Shown here in pieces: positions 26,102-35,335 of a DNA stretch of 64,000 nucleotides. Source of the stretch: Streptomyces sp. CC0208. Its GTDB lineage: Bacteria > Actinomycetota > Actinomycetes > Streptomycetales > Streptomycetaceae. The stretch is from the NCBI RefSeq assembly GCF_003443735.1, contig NZ_CP031969.1:992001-1056000 (forward strand), given 5' to 3'. The position numbers and the translations under genes were made by a program. Position 1 is the stretch's first letter. Each line of letters begins with the position of its first letter. The notes beneath the pieces are model-generated. The model had not been told where the DNA came from. It worked only from the letters and a program-made list of their open reading frames with translations, and searched no databases.

Positions 26102-26893
26102 ATGCGACGCATCGCCCGCGCCCCCTGGGAACTCCTCAAGCGCGCCTTCGGCTGGCTGGTCCTGTTCGAGCTGCGCAACAAGGTCCTCCTGCTGCCCTCG
26201 GCGGTGCGGCTGCGTCGCCTGGAGGACGCCGAGACCCGCCGGCTGACGGCTGTCCTCGGCCCCGTGCCTCAGGCCCTCGTCGCCACCGTCATCGCCACCC
26301 ACCGGCGCCCCGACGCGCTGCGGGCGGCGGTCGCCTCGGCGCTGGCCCAGACCGTGCGCGACCAGGTCGTCATCGTCGTCGACGACGGCGCCGGGCTCCC
26401 CGAACTCCCGGACGACCCGCGGCTGTTCGCCGTCTCGCTGGCACGCAACACCGCCGTGGCGGGGGTCGTGCGCAATGTCGGCATCCGCCTGACCCGCTCG
26501 CGGTACGTGGCCTTCCTGGACGACGACAACCTGTGGGAACCCGACCACCTCGAACGGGCGTTGGCCGTACTGGAAGCCCCCGGCGGCCCCGACGGCGTCT
26601 ACACCGCGCTGCGCCGCGTCCTGCCGGACGGGACCGAACGGGACGTCCTGTCCGTGGAGTTCGACCGCCGCCGGGCCGCCAGGGAATCCTTCCTGGACAC
26701 CAACGCGTTCGTCGCCCGGCGCGACGGCTCCCTCCACTTCAGCCGTCTGCGCCGCACGCCCGAAGTACTGCCCCGCGAGGACTGGGAGCTCGTGTACCGC
26801 TACAGCCGTGGTCACGCCGTACGCCACGTGCCGCACGCCACCGTGCGCTATCTGGTGAACCCCGCGAGTTTCTACACGACGTGGTCCGGCTGA
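26102..26893 (+). CDS. Family 2 glycosyltransferase
   Basis: The 263-residue protein has a GT2 (GT-A) core: VIATHRRPDALRAAVASALA, VVIVVDDGAG, ARNTAVAGVVRNVGIRLTRS, YVAFLDDDNLWEPDH (the DDD nucleotide-sugar motif), then a Trp-Asp-type acceptor segment PREDWELVYRYSRGHAV. A membrane-proximal hydrophobic stretch occurs at the N-terminus (FGWLVLFELRNKVLLLP). Start ATG 26102 follows GAGGA. It is the last gene of the rightward block, 11 bases after the beta-helix gene, and its 3' end overlaps a convergent glycosyltransferase by 22 bases. The sugar transferred is unknown. Confidence 0.87.
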   Translation: MRRIARAPWELLKRAFGWLVLFELRNKVLLLPSAVRLRRLEDAETRRLTAVLGPVPQALVATVIATHRRPDALRAAVASALAQTVRDQVVIVVDDGAGLPELPDDPRLFAVSLARNTAVAGVVRNVGIRLTRSRYVAFLDDDNLWEPDHLERALAVLEAPGGPDGVYTALRRVLPDGTERDVLSVEFDRRRAARESFLDTNAFVARRDGSLHFSRLRRTPEVLPREDWELVYRYSRGHAVRHVPHATVRYLVNPASFYTTWSG

Positions 26894-27771
26894 GCTGCGC
26901 CGGGGCGGAGCAGCGCGGCGACCGCGGCCCTGCTGGCCTTGCGGCCCAGGACGGCCCGTGACGTCTCCCGCAGCAGCACGGCGGCCCGGAAGCACGCGGT
27001 CGGGACGGCTCCGTGGCGCCGCCGGTACAGCCGCACCCGGTTGACCGTGAGCAGGGACCACAGCCGGGGCGACACCTGCGAGTCGCCCCCGAGGTGAACG
27101 GCCTCGGCGGACGGTTCCAGTTGCGTGGCGTAGCCCAGGTCCCGTGACCGCAGGCAGTACTCGGTCTCCTCCGAGTACAGGAAGAAGGACTCGTCCCACG
27201 GCCCGCAGGCGGCCCGGCACTCGGCCGAGATCGCCATGAGCGCGCCGGTCGCCCAGTCCGCGCGCGTGGGCCGCCGGTAGGCGCCGGGGTCGGTGACCAG
27301 CTCGCTCAGCCGCGGGAATCGCCCGGCCCGCCGGTTGCCGATGACGGCCTCGCCGAGGGCCCGCAGCACGCTCGACTCCCGTCGCAGCGAGTAGTGGGGC
27401 GTGTCCCGGCCTTCCTCGTACAGCAGGGGTACGGCGATCCCGACGCCGTCGCCGAGGCTGTCGACGAGACGCTTGGCGCAGCCCTGCCGCATCCGGATGT
27501 CGGGGTTGCAGACGAGGGCCACCCCCTGGTCACCGGCGGCCTCCAGCGCCGCGTTGACCCCGGCCGCGTACCCGGCGTTGCGGCCGGTCTGCACGACTCT
27601 CGCGTCGGGGGCCAGCTCGCGGAGGACCTGGACGGTGTCGTCGGCGGAGTCGTTGTCGGCCACGACCAGCCGCCAGTCGAGGCCGGCCATCCCGTCCGGG
27701 AGCGCGGCGAGGAACCCGGGGAGCACCTTGGCGCTGTTCCAGGTGACGACGATGACGGTGACGGGGCTCAA
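26872..27771 (-). CDS. Family 2 glycosyltransferase (rhamnosyltransferase-like)
   Basis: About 299 residues with the WbbL-type GT2 pattern: VTVIVVTWNSAKVLPGFLAA, DWRLVVADNDSADDTVQVL, TGRNAGYAAGVNAALEAAG, ALVCNPDIRM, then ADWATGALMAISAECRAACG and DESFFLYSEETEYCLRSRDL. The TTG at 27771 is taken as start because it overlaps the stop of the upstream polymerase gene by four bases and no ATG/GTG is available before the conserved strand. Members often add rhamnose to a lipid-linked sugar, though this specificity is not proven. It is co-transcribed with the Wzz-Wzy fusion gene. Confidence 0.85.
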   Translation of the reverse strand: MSPVTVIVVTWNSAKVLPGFLAALPDGMAGLDWRLVVADNDSADDTVQVLRELAPDARVVQTGRNAGYAAGVNAALEAAGDQGVALVCNPDIRMRQGCAKRLVDSLGDGVGIAVPLLYEEGRDTPHYSLRRESSVLRALGEAVIGNRRAGRFPRLSELVTDPGAYRRPTRADWATGALMAISAECRAACGPWDESFFLYSEETEYCLRSRDLGYATQLEPSAEAVHLGGDSQVSPRLWSLLTVNRVRLYRRRHGAVPTACFRAAVLLRETSRAVLGRKASRAAVAALLRPGAAQPDHVV

Positions 27772-29789
27772 CGGGACTCCACGAGTTGGGGAAGCCGGTC
27801 CTGGGAGGGGGCCTGGCTGGGGACGGCCGGAGCCGCGTCGGCCACCGCCTCGCGCCGGATGAAACCGAGGTAGCTGCCTCCCGCCCCGAGCACCAGGAAG
27901 AACATGCCGGCGAACATGGGGAAACTGAGCGAGTCGAAGGTCGCACTGCTGACCAGGGCGACCAGCGAGGAGGCGAAGAACGCCTGCCCGAGCTCGCGGT
28001 CGGACTCGGTGCGGGCGAGCCTGCGGACGGCGCCGCCGTGGTGGATGCCGGTGATGAACAGGACGAGCAGGGCGACGAGTCCGAGCACCCCCATCTCGGC
28101 CAGGGTCAGCATGTACTGGTTGTCGGTGAAGAAGTACAGGTCCGGGGTGAAGGTGCCGAAGCCCCGCCCGAACAGCGGGTGTTCCTTCAGATAGGGCACG
28201 ATCGCGCTGTACTTGACCGTGCGGGCCTGGGTGCTGCTGTCCGAGTTGGACAGGAACGACGCGAACAGGCCCGTGATGGTGCCGATCAGTCCGGGGACGA
28301 GCACCTTGAAGACGGCCACGGAGGCGGTCATCACGCCGATCGCGGCCCAGCGGCGGGCAGGCTTCCAGCGGGGCACCATCACCAGGGCCACCAGCAGCAG
28401 CCCGATGATGGAGGTCCGTGACACCGACAGGGGCAGCGCGCCGCCCATGAGCAGCACCGGGCCCCAGCGGCGCAGGACGTGGCGGTGCCGTCGTACCGGA
28501 TCGAAGGCCTGCTGGATCGCGAAGGGCAGCAGGATCGCCAGCATCCCGGCGAACTCCAGCGGCTGGGCCGTGGTGGCCCGGGGCCGGGTGAAGGCACCGC
28601 GGTCCATGACGCTCACCTGGGCCACGCTGGTCTGCAGGCCGGGGATGTGGATGGAGTCGGCGATGTTGGTGGCCGCGAAGAAGTCGTAGAAGCCGATCGC
28701 GGCGACGACGGACGCGAAGACGACCACGCGGCGCATGAGCACGTCCAGGCGGCCGCGTTCCTGCATGGCCGCCGAGGTCAGGACGACGAGCGACACCCAC
28801 ACCAGGTATCCGATGAGTCCGCGGTCGGCCCCGAGGACCTCCTGGTGCGAGCTCTCGCGCATCGCGTCCGCGATGTAGGCCATGAGGACGGCCGTGCCGA
28901 GCACGCACATCGAGACCCGCACGAACCTGGTTCCCGGCGCGGGCAGGATGCGGCCGCCCAGCCAGGTCGCGAGGTACCACAACAGGCCGAGCAGGGCGAA
29001 GACGTTGGCCGGGGTGCCGACGCCGCCGAGCGCGGGCAAGGCCAGGTTCGAGGGGATGAAGAGGGCCAGCGCCAGATAGCCGGTGAGGATCGCGGTGGCG
29101 TCGACGCGGCGGTTCAGCCAGCTCACGCGCTCGCGGGTGGGGGCGCGGGCCTGGCGCGGCCGGGCGGCGGTTCTCCGGCGGCGGCGCACCACCGTCACGC
29201 CCTCCATCAGGATCGACAGCAGGAACGCGCTGACGACGCCCCCGATGACGACGGCCGCGATGCCCTGGTAGCGGTTCTTCGACTCCGCCACCGGTGTCTG
29301 GGGCAGGACCACGGGCGCCGTCTGCACGAGATACGCGGGCGGCACCTTGGCGGCGGCCTGGAGGGCGTCGAGCTGCTCGCCCGCGAAGGCGGTCAGGATG
29401 TCGGTCTCCTTGAGCACCTTCGCCCGGTCGGTCCCGGTGACACCGAGCACGAGCAGCGGGCTCTCGCTGTCCGGGGCGAACCCGGTGGTGTACGGGTCGG
29501 TGACGCCCCTGCTGTGCAACTCCTTGGCCGCGTCGCTCGATTCGAGGGTCCTGATCAGCACGTCGGCCGTGACGATCAGCGAACCGCCCGCGTTCGAGAT
29601 GGGGTTGCCGAAGGTGGGGGCGAGCCGGGCGACGGCCGAGGAGTCCAGCAGCGCGACCGAGCTCTGCGACTCGTAGGAGACCGGGACTGTCTCGTACAGA
29701 TAGGCGCCGCAGAGCAGGCTGAGCACGGTGAACGGCACCATGAAGTACCACCGTCGGCGCAGAATGGCCCATATCTCACCAATGCTCAC
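27768..29789 (-). CDS. Wzz-Wzy fusion: co-polymerase domain joined to O-antigen-polymerase domain
   Basis: The 673-residue protein joins two functions. Residues 1 to about 215 are Wzz-like: cytoplasmic IGEIWAILRRRWYFMVPF, a membrane helix, PVSYESQSSVALLDS, VTGTDRAKVLKETDILTAFA and a second helix (GIAAVVIGGVVSAFLLSIL). After an Arg-rich linker, residues about 235-650 hold some 10-12 membrane segments and the Wzy/ligase loop HPLFGRGFGTFTPDLYFFTD (with the family's GxG and His-Pro elements). GTG 29789 is chosen for its AAGGAGGAA ribosome site. Wzy proteins polymerise flipped repeat units outside the membrane, and Wzz sets chain length. Here both would act in one chain. It is divergent from another Wzz-like gene and coupled to a glycosyltransferase. 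Confidence 0.87.
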   Translation of the reverse strand: MSIGEIWAILRRRWYFMVPFTVLSLLCGAYLYETVPVSYESQSSVALLDSSAVARLAPTFGNPISNAGGSLIVTADVLIRTLESSDAAKELHSRGVTDPYTTGFAPDSESPLLVLGVTGTDRAKVLKETDILTAFAGEQLDALQAAAKVPPAYLVQTAPVVLPQTPVAESKNRYQGIAAVVIGGVVSAFLLSILMEGVTVVRRRRRTAARPRQARAPTRERVSWLNRRVDATAILTGYLALALFIPSNLALPALGGVGTPANVFALLGLLWYLATWLGGRILPAPGTRFVRVSMCVLGTAVLMAYIADAMRESSHQEVLGADRGLIGYLVWVSLVVLTSAAMQERGRLDVLMRRVVVFASVVAAIGFYDFFAATNIADSIHIPGLQTSVAQVSVMDRGAFTRPRATTAQPLEFAGMLAILLPFAIQQAFDPVRRHRHVLRRWGPVLLMGGALPLSVSRTSIIGLLLVALVMVPRWKPARRWAAIGVMTASVAVFKVLVPGLIGTITGLFASFLSNSDSSTQARTVKYSAIVPYLKEHPLFGRGFGTFTPDLYFFTDNQYMLTLAEMGVLGLVALLVLFITGIHHGGAVRRLARTESDRELGQAFFASSLVALVSSATFDSLSFPMFAGMFFLVLGAGGSYLGFIRREAVADAAPAVPSQAPSQDRLPQLVESR

Positions 29790-29860
29790 GAACCATTCCT
29801 CCTTTCGGTGGCATCCGGCCACATGTCCTGCCAGTATCGGGGGCGACGGAAGGAACTCAC

Positions 29861-30523
29861 ATGTCGCCCGGGAACGTCGCCGACGCACTGCTCCGCCGCT
29901 GGTACGTCCTGGTGGCGGCGCTGCTGTTGACGGCTGCCGGGGCCTACCACGTGGTGCGCCCCGCTCCTCAGTACGTCGGCTCCGCGGTGGTGGTGCTCAA
30001 GCCGCCGGTGACACAGAACCAGCCCAACCAGCTCACCAACCTCCAGCCGCCGCTCGCGGTGCTCTCCTACGGCGTCATACGGCAGCTTGAATCGCCTGCG
30101 GGGGCCAAGGAGTTGAAGGCGGCGGGCGTGCGCGGGACCTACCACCTCGTCCCCCGCAACAGCGGCACCAGCGCGACGCCCCGCTATCTGATCCCCTCCT
30201 TGCAGGTGCAGTCGCAGGCGTCCGGTCCCGAGGCCGCGGTGACGGCGGTGACCCGCATCGTCGACGTCTACACCCGGCACGTGGACGCGGTGCAGAAGGC
30301 CGAGAAGGTCCCCGCCGAGGCGCGGATCACCGCGACCGTCCTGACCTCCCCGAGCGCCGCCCAGGTGCAGGGCGACAAGATGCGGGGGCTGGCCGGTACG
30401 GCCCTGCTGGGCGCGGCGGGCGGCATCGTCGGCGCGCTGTGGCTCGACCGGTATCTGCTGAGCCGCCGAAAGGACGCTCCCGGCCGCCGCCGTCGCACCG
30501 AGCCGGTGCCCGTCGTGAGCTGA
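29861..30523 (+). CDS. Wzz-like membrane protein
   Basis: The 220-residue protein has two membrane helices (YVLVAALLLTAAGAYHVV near the N-terminus and LAGTALLGAAGGIVGALWL near the C-terminus) around an extracytoplasmic domain. The beginning VADALLRRWYVL resembles the other two Wzz-like sequences in the locus. The external domain is shorter and the basic C-terminal tail has no kinase or Tyr cluster. ATG 29861 follows GGAAGGA. It is divergent from the Wzz-Wzy fusion gene, with 71 bases between the starts, so both may share regulation. It probably helps control chain length or export. Confidence 0.78.
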   Translation: MSPGNVADALLRRWYVLVAALLLTAAGAYHVVRPAPQYVGSAVVVLKPPVTQNQPNQLTNLQPPLAVLSYGVIRQLESPAGAKELKAAGVRGTYHLVPRNSGTSATPRYLIPSLQVQSQASGPEAAVTAVTRIVDVYTRHVDAVQKAEKVPAEARITATVLTSPSAAQVQGDKMRGLAGTALLGAAGGIVGALWLDRYLLSRRKDAPGRRRRTEPVPVVS

Positions 30524-30540
30524 GTGGAACAGGTGGCTCA

Positions 30541-31587
30541 TCAGATTCCGCGGCGCTTCCAGGACTCCCACCACAGCCACTCCCGCCCGCGTTCGGCCAC
30601 GGCCGACCACACCAGCGGCTGAAGGTACGGCATGGCCCGGGGGCCGATCCGCCGTCTGAGCCGCAGCGCGCGGTACTCGGGCAGGGCCCGGTAGCCGGGC
30701 AGGCACTCCTCGGCGAACGCGACGCACTCGTCGACCGGGACGACGGCGGTACGGCCCCGGTCGTACGCCCGGTAGGCGCGGCGCAGCGCGAAGCGGGCGA
30801 GCCGGGTGTGGACCTGGTCGGCCAGGCGGTCGGCGTCGGGCAGCTTGTCGGCGCACTTGGTGAGCACCGAGTCGAAGGCCACCAGACGCTGGCGCAGGTC
30901 GTCGAGCTGGCCGCCGAAGTCGACGGTGGACATGTTCTTGCCGTGGACGCGGTAGAAGGCCTGGTCGGCGCCGCGGATGTAGCCGACGTCGGCGTGGGCG
31001 GCGAGCCGCATCCACATCTCGATGTCACCGGCGTGCGGCAGCGCGGGGTCGTAGCCGCCGACCTGGCGCTGGAGGCCGGTGCGGACGACGACCTCCGGTG
31101 AGGTGATGCAGCCGGTGCCCTCGCGGAAGCGCCGGTCGAGCCACCAGTGGCCGGGGTAGACGACCGAACCGGTGCTCTGCGTACGGGCCTTGGGCAACGG
31201 GCCGCCGTGCTGGAAGCGCAGCGGGCGTCCGTAGGCGAAGCCGGCCTCGGGGTGGGCGTCCAGGAGGGCCGCGGCCCGCACCAGCGCGCCCGGGACCAGC
31301 CGGTCGTCGGCGGACAGCAGGGCCACGTAGTCGCCGTCGGCCCACTCCAGCAGGCCTTCGTTGTACGTGGCGATGTGGCCCTTGTTGGTCTCGTGGACGT
31401 GGACGTCGATGCGCGGGTCGGAGGCGGCCAGTTTCTGCGCGACCTCCGCCGAGTCGTCGGGCGAGGCGTCGTCGATGATGAGCACCCGGACGTCGACGCC
31501 GTCCTGCTCGTCCAGGACGCTGCTCACACAGTCGGCCAGGAAATGGCCGTACTTGTAGCAGGGGATCACAACACTGACGGTGCTCAT
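30541..31587 (-). CDS. Family 2 glycosyltransferase
   Basis: The 348-residue enzyme carries a GT-A fold: VSVVIPCYKYGHFLADCVSS, VRVLIIDDASPDDSAEVAQK, NKGHIATYNEGLLEWADGDY, VALLSADDRLVPGAL (DxD-like) and YDPALPHAGDIEMWMRLAAH. ATG 31587 begins directly before the first conserved strand. The C-terminal third (RLARFALRRAYRAYDRGR) is basic and amphipathic, consistent with membrane association. It stands alone between the Wzz-like gene and a large secreted protein gene. Sugar and linkage are unknown. Confidence 0.87.
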   Translation of the reverse strand: MSTVSVVIPCYKYGHFLADCVSSVLDEQDGVDVRVLIIDDASPDDSAEVAQKLAASDPRIDVHVHETNKGHIATYNEGLLEWADGDYVALLSADDRLVPGALVRAAALLDAHPEAGFAYGRPLRFQHGGPLPKARTQSTGSVVYPGHWWLDRRFREGTGCITSPEVVVRTGLQRQVGGYDPALPHAGDIEMWMRLAAHADVGYIRGADQAFYRVHGKNMSTVDFGGQLDDLRQRLVAFDSVLTKCADKLPDADRLADQVHTRLARFALRRAYRAYDRGRTAVVPVDECVAFAEECLPGYRALPEYRALRLRRRIGPRAMPYLQPLVWSAVAERGREWLWWESWKRRGI

Positions 31588-31661
31588 CTGTGGGGAAGCC
31601 AATCCCCGGTGGTAGTCCGCGCCGGGCTCGGCGCAGACCACCACCGGTGGGTTCTGGTCGG

Positions 31662-34600
31662 TCAGTTCTTCTTCTTGCGGACGGTTGTCTTACTGGTCAG
31701 GGTCCAGGTCCTGGACTTCACCGTGTGGTGCTTCTTGTCCTGGACCTTGACGCCGACCTTGAACCGGGTGCCGTCCGGCAGCGGGGACGACAGGTGCACG
31801 GACACCTTGTGGGTGGCCCGGTTGTAGGAGGTGACGGCCGTGACGTGGAGCTTCTTCGCGGCCTTGGAACCGCTCAGGACGGTCACGTTCGCCGTGACGG
31901 ACGACAGCTTGGTCGAGGCGGGCAGGGTGAGGACGAGCGGGCTCGTGGCGTCGGCGGTGTGCGCCAGCGAGGACGCGCTCACCTCCGAGGCGTTGGCCGT
32001 CGCCAGGGACGCGCTCGGGTCGTCGGCGGTGAAGACCGGGCCGACCCAATAGTTCGCGGATCCGTAGGAGCCGTTCGGGAAGGCCGCGGAACTGCCGTAC
32101 CGGTAGAGCCCGTTGTGGTGGGCGCTGGTGTCGGCGGTGGCCGTGAGCGGGTAGGACTGGTGGGCCGCCGTGAAGTAGCCGCCGTCCACCGCGTAGTTGC
32201 CGTTCGGCGCGTGGTAGGAGGCGACGTAGGCGGTGCCTGCGGTGACGGCCACCGGGGTGGCGAAGGTCATCGTCTGCCAGCCGGACGGCGACTCGGCGGT
32301 GAAGGTGCCGGTGGCCAGGAGCGTGCCGTCGTCGGACCACAGGCTGCCGGTGTGGGTACCGGTGTTGGTCGCGCCCTTGTAGAAGGTGACGCCGGTGATC
32401 CAGCCGTCCGCCGAGGACGTGAACCGGGTGCCGAGTTCGACCGAGTTGCCGTCCCCGGTCACCGCGGCGGTGGCCGGGGTGGCGGAGGAGTTCCACAGCG
32501 TGCAGGGGCAGGTGACCGCCGGCGGCTGGGAACTGGTGGTGAAGGTCCACGTCACCGGGTCCGCCATGGCGTTGCCCCACAGGTCGGAGGCCTGGACGGA
32601 CGCCGTGTACGTGGTGTGCAGCGCCAGCTCGGTCGACGGGGTGAAGGTCGCCTTGTTCGACGCGGGAAGCGTCTTGGTGCCCGGCACGGTGTTGCCGTCC
32701 GGGTCCTTCACCGTGAACGTCAGGCTTTCGGCGTCGATGGCATGGTCGAAGACGGCCGACACCGGAGCCGTGATCGACGTACCGGTCGCGCCGGACGTCG
32801 GCGAGGTGGAGGTGACCGCCGGCGGGGTGGTACTGGCCGTCGAGGTGTCCAGCACAACGTCGACCCAGTAGTTGCTGCCGGAGGACGCCGAGGACGGGAA
32901 GGCGCTGGTGGAGCTGTAGCGGTAGACGCCGTTGCCGCCGTCGGTGCCGGACTGGAGCCCGGTCAGCGGGGCGAGCCCCGCGGCCTTGTCGGAGAAGTAG
33001 CCGCCGTCGTAGGAGTATCCGCCGTTGGGGGCGAAGTACGAGGCGACATAGGTGGTGTTGGCCTTGACGGTCACCGGGGTGGAGAAGTTCAGCTGCTGCC
33101 AGCCGGAGGCCGTCTCGTTGGTGAAGGTGCCGGTGGCCAGGCGGGTGCCGGAGGCGGTCCACAGGCTGCCGGTGTGGGTGCCGGTGTTGGCGGCCGACTT
33201 GTAGAAGCGGACGCCGGTGATCGAACCGGCCGTCGTGGTACGGAACTTGACGCCGAGCTCCAGGGAGCTGCCGTCACCTCCGTTGACGGTGCCGGGGACC
33301 GCCGAGGCCGGCCAGATGGTGCAGGGGCAGGCCTGGGGGCCGACGGTCAGCGCGAGCGTGGTGGTGGAGCCGATGTTGACGCTGTCGTCCACCGCGCGGA
33401 CCTTGACCGACGCCGAGCCCGGGGTCGTCGGGGTCCAGGTGTAGCTCCAGGACGTGAGGCCGGTCGCGGCGTTCCACGTCGATCCGCCGTCCGTGGAGAC
33501 CTCCACGCGGGCCACCACACCACCGGAGTCGGAGGCGGTGCCCTTGATGGTGACCGGCTTCAGTGCCGGGACCGTGGCTCCGGAGGCCGGGCTGGTCACC
33601 GTGACGGCCGGGCCCGTGGTGTCGGTGGAGGCGGTCGCGGCGACCAGGTTGCTCTGCCGGGTGAGCGGCTGGACGCCCATGTCGGCGAGGATGTTCACGG
33701 TCGCCTGCTGCATGCGGGCGTCCTCGGTGACCACCGTGTCCGCCGGGTCGTACGTCGGCAGGTTGGTCAGGCCCCACGACCACTGCACGGTTCCGGCCCC
33801 GAACACCAGGGCTCCGGAGTCCTGGTCGCGGAACTCGACGAGGTTGTGCGTCGCGGTGCCGTTGCCGTACATGTTGCCCCAGTCGAGGCGGTACTTCCCG
33901 TCGTTGATGTCCACGGTGGTGGACGACAGGTCGATCGCGCCGGTCGGTCTGGTGCTGTTGGAGATGTCGCTGTCCCACTCGTAACCGAGCGTCCCGGTCG
34001 GGAAGGTGGCCGTCTGGCTCGCCGTGAGGTTCGCGATGGAGGTGCCCCGCCACAGCCGGTTCTTGCCGTACGAGCCGGGGACCGTGATGGCGTCGGCGCG
34101 GTAGCCGTTCACCGTGAACATGGAGCCGGTGAGGATGTTCGGCGGCTGGTAGGCCTGCCCGTAGTTCGTGCTGGCGGGGTCCATCCAGGTGCCGGTCCAC
34201 TGACCGCTCGGGTCGGCGATGCCGTTGTTCTGGGCCATCTTGGTCATCTTGTAGCAGACCAGGGTGCGGTCGGCGGTGCTGGTGCCGTCGATGCTGGGTG
34301 CCAGACGGGTCTTCCAGAACACCTCGTTGCCGCTGAAGAAGGCCTGTCTGACGCCTGCCTTGCGGGCCGCGAGGACGTTGCTGTACTGACTCTGCGTCCA
34401 GTACTCGTCGTGCCCGGACGACATGTACACCTTGTGCTTCTTCAGCAGGGTGGCGCCGCTGGTCGAGGACACGTCCACGCCGGAGAGGTAGCTGACGTCG
34501 TAGCCGTTGCGCTCCAGCCAGGACAGCATCATGAACTCGGAGCCGTAGATGCCGTTGTCGCCGCCGATGTCCAGCGGCCGGTTGTAGCTGACCTCGTAGG

Positions 34601-35264
34601 CGCGGCCGTCGGGCGCGGGCCCGGTGCCGCCGTAGAGGTCCTGGCCGCCGTAGTCGTTGTACGCCTGCCAGGTCTGGTCACTGGTCTGCACGACGACGTC
34701 GGAGGTGCTGGAGTCCTTGCGGACGACGAACGGGTACGGCATCAGGCCGTCGCCGTCGGACTGCGTGAGGTTCGCGATGTACAGGCCGGAGACGGCGTCG
34801 GCGGGCACCGTCCAGTTCACGGTCGTGGGCCAGTTGCCGCAGTCGACCAGACCGGTGGCGGCCTTGGTGGTGCAGGTGGCGGGCTTCGTCGTGTAGTTGG
34901 CCGGGTAGGTCGTCGCCGCCTGGGCCGCGGTCGAGATCAGGCGGGCCCCGTCGCCGCCGTACCAGCCGAGGCGGTAGATCTCGACGCGGTACGAGACCGG
35001 CGACTGGATCTTGAACTGGACGGTGTCACCGGCCTGGACGCTCTCCTTGGTGGAGAACCCCTTGATGTCACCGTAGGCGTTGGGCGAGTACCAGTCGGAC
35101 ATCGGGCTGCCCGCCTTGGAGTTCTCGCATACGACCGGGTTCGAGCCCGTGCCGCAGGGATCGGCCGCCGCCTGGGCGGTCCCCGCCTGCGGGAGCACCG
35201 CCCATACCAGTGCGGCTATGACGGCGAGGCGCCCGCCCCGGAGCCGTCTGCTCCATCTGTTCAT
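31662..35264 (-). CDS. Large secreted multidomain protein: DMFase-beta-like domain plus DUF4082/Ig-like repeats
   Basis: The 1200-residue protein begins with a Sec-type signal (ALVWAVLPQAGTAQAAA). Residues about 50-540 resemble the N,N-dimethylformamidase beta-subunit-like domain found in secreted actinobacterial proteins (YRVEIYRLGWYGGDGARL, YSYN-like segments, MSSGHDEYWTQSQYSNVLA, FFSGNEVFWKTRL). An Ig-like domain follows, then two copies of a carbohydrate-binding-like DUF4082 module (CPCTIWPAS and CPCTLWNSS, each with GVxFYK and NTGTHTGSLW), separated by a Big_5-type domain. The C-terminal tail is Lys-rich. Such proteins sit in many Streptomyces polysaccharide loci; the enzymatic activity, if any, is unproven. 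Confidence 0.8.
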   Translation of the reverse strand: MNRWSRRLRGGRLAVIAALVWAVLPQAGTAQAAADPCGTGSNPVVCENSKAGSPMSDWYSPNAYGDIKGFSTKESVQAGDTVQFKIQSPVSYRVEIYRLGWYGGDGARLISTAAQAATTYPANYTTKPATCTTKAATGLVDCGNWPTTVNWTVPADAVSGLYIANLTQSDGDGLMPYPFVVRKDSSTSDVVVQTSDQTWQAYNDYGGQDLYGGTGPAPDGRAYEVSYNRPLDIGGDNGIYGSEFMMLSWLERNGYDVSYLSGVDVSSTSGATLLKKHKVYMSSGHDEYWTQSQYSNVLAARKAGVRQAFFSGNEVFWKTRLAPSIDGTSTADRTLVCYKMTKMAQNNGIADPSGQWTGTWMDPASTNYGQAYQPPNILTGSMFTVNGYRADAITVPGSYGKNRLWRGTSIANLTASQTATFPTGTLGYEWDSDISNSTRPTGAIDLSSTTVDINDGKYRLDWGNMYGNGTATHNLVEFRDQDSGALVFGAGTVQWSWGLTNLPTYDPADTVVTEDARMQQATVNILADMGVQPLTRQSNLVAATASTDTTGPAVTVTSPASGATVPALKPVTIKGTASDSGGVVARVEVSTDGGSTWNAATGLTSWSYTWTPTTPGSASVKVRAVDDSVNIGSTTTLALTVGPQACPCTIWPASAVPGTVNGGDGSSLELGVKFRTTTAGSITGVRFYKSAANTGTHTGSLWTASGTRLATGTFTNETASGWQQLNFSTPVTVKANTTYVASYFAPNGGYSYDGGYFSDKAAGLAPLTGLQSGTDGGNGVYRYSSTSAFPSSASSGSNYWVDVVLDTSTASTTPPAVTSTSPTSGATGTSITAPVSAVFDHAIDAESLTFTVKDPDGNTVPGTKTLPASNKATFTPSTELALHTTYTASVQASDLWGNAMADPVTWTFTTSSQPPAVTCPCTLWNSSATPATAAVTGDGNSVELGTRFTSSADGWITGVTFYKGATNTGTHTGSLWSDDGTLLATGTFTAESPSGWQTMTFATPVAVTAGTAYVASYHAPNGNYAVDGGYFTAAHQSYPLTATADTSAHHNGLYRYGSSAAFPNGSYGSANYWVGPVFTADDPSASLATANASEVSASSLAHTADATSPLVLTLPASTKLSSVTANVTVLSGSKAAKKLHVTAVTSYNRATHKVSVHLSSPLPDGTRFKVGVKVQDKKHHTVKSRTWTLTSKTTVRKKKN

Positions 35265-35335
35265 GTGTACCTCTCAGCGGTGCTGTGCAGGACCGACCCG
35301 GAGGTCGGGGGTGAGGCCTGTGGTGAGGGGACCGA

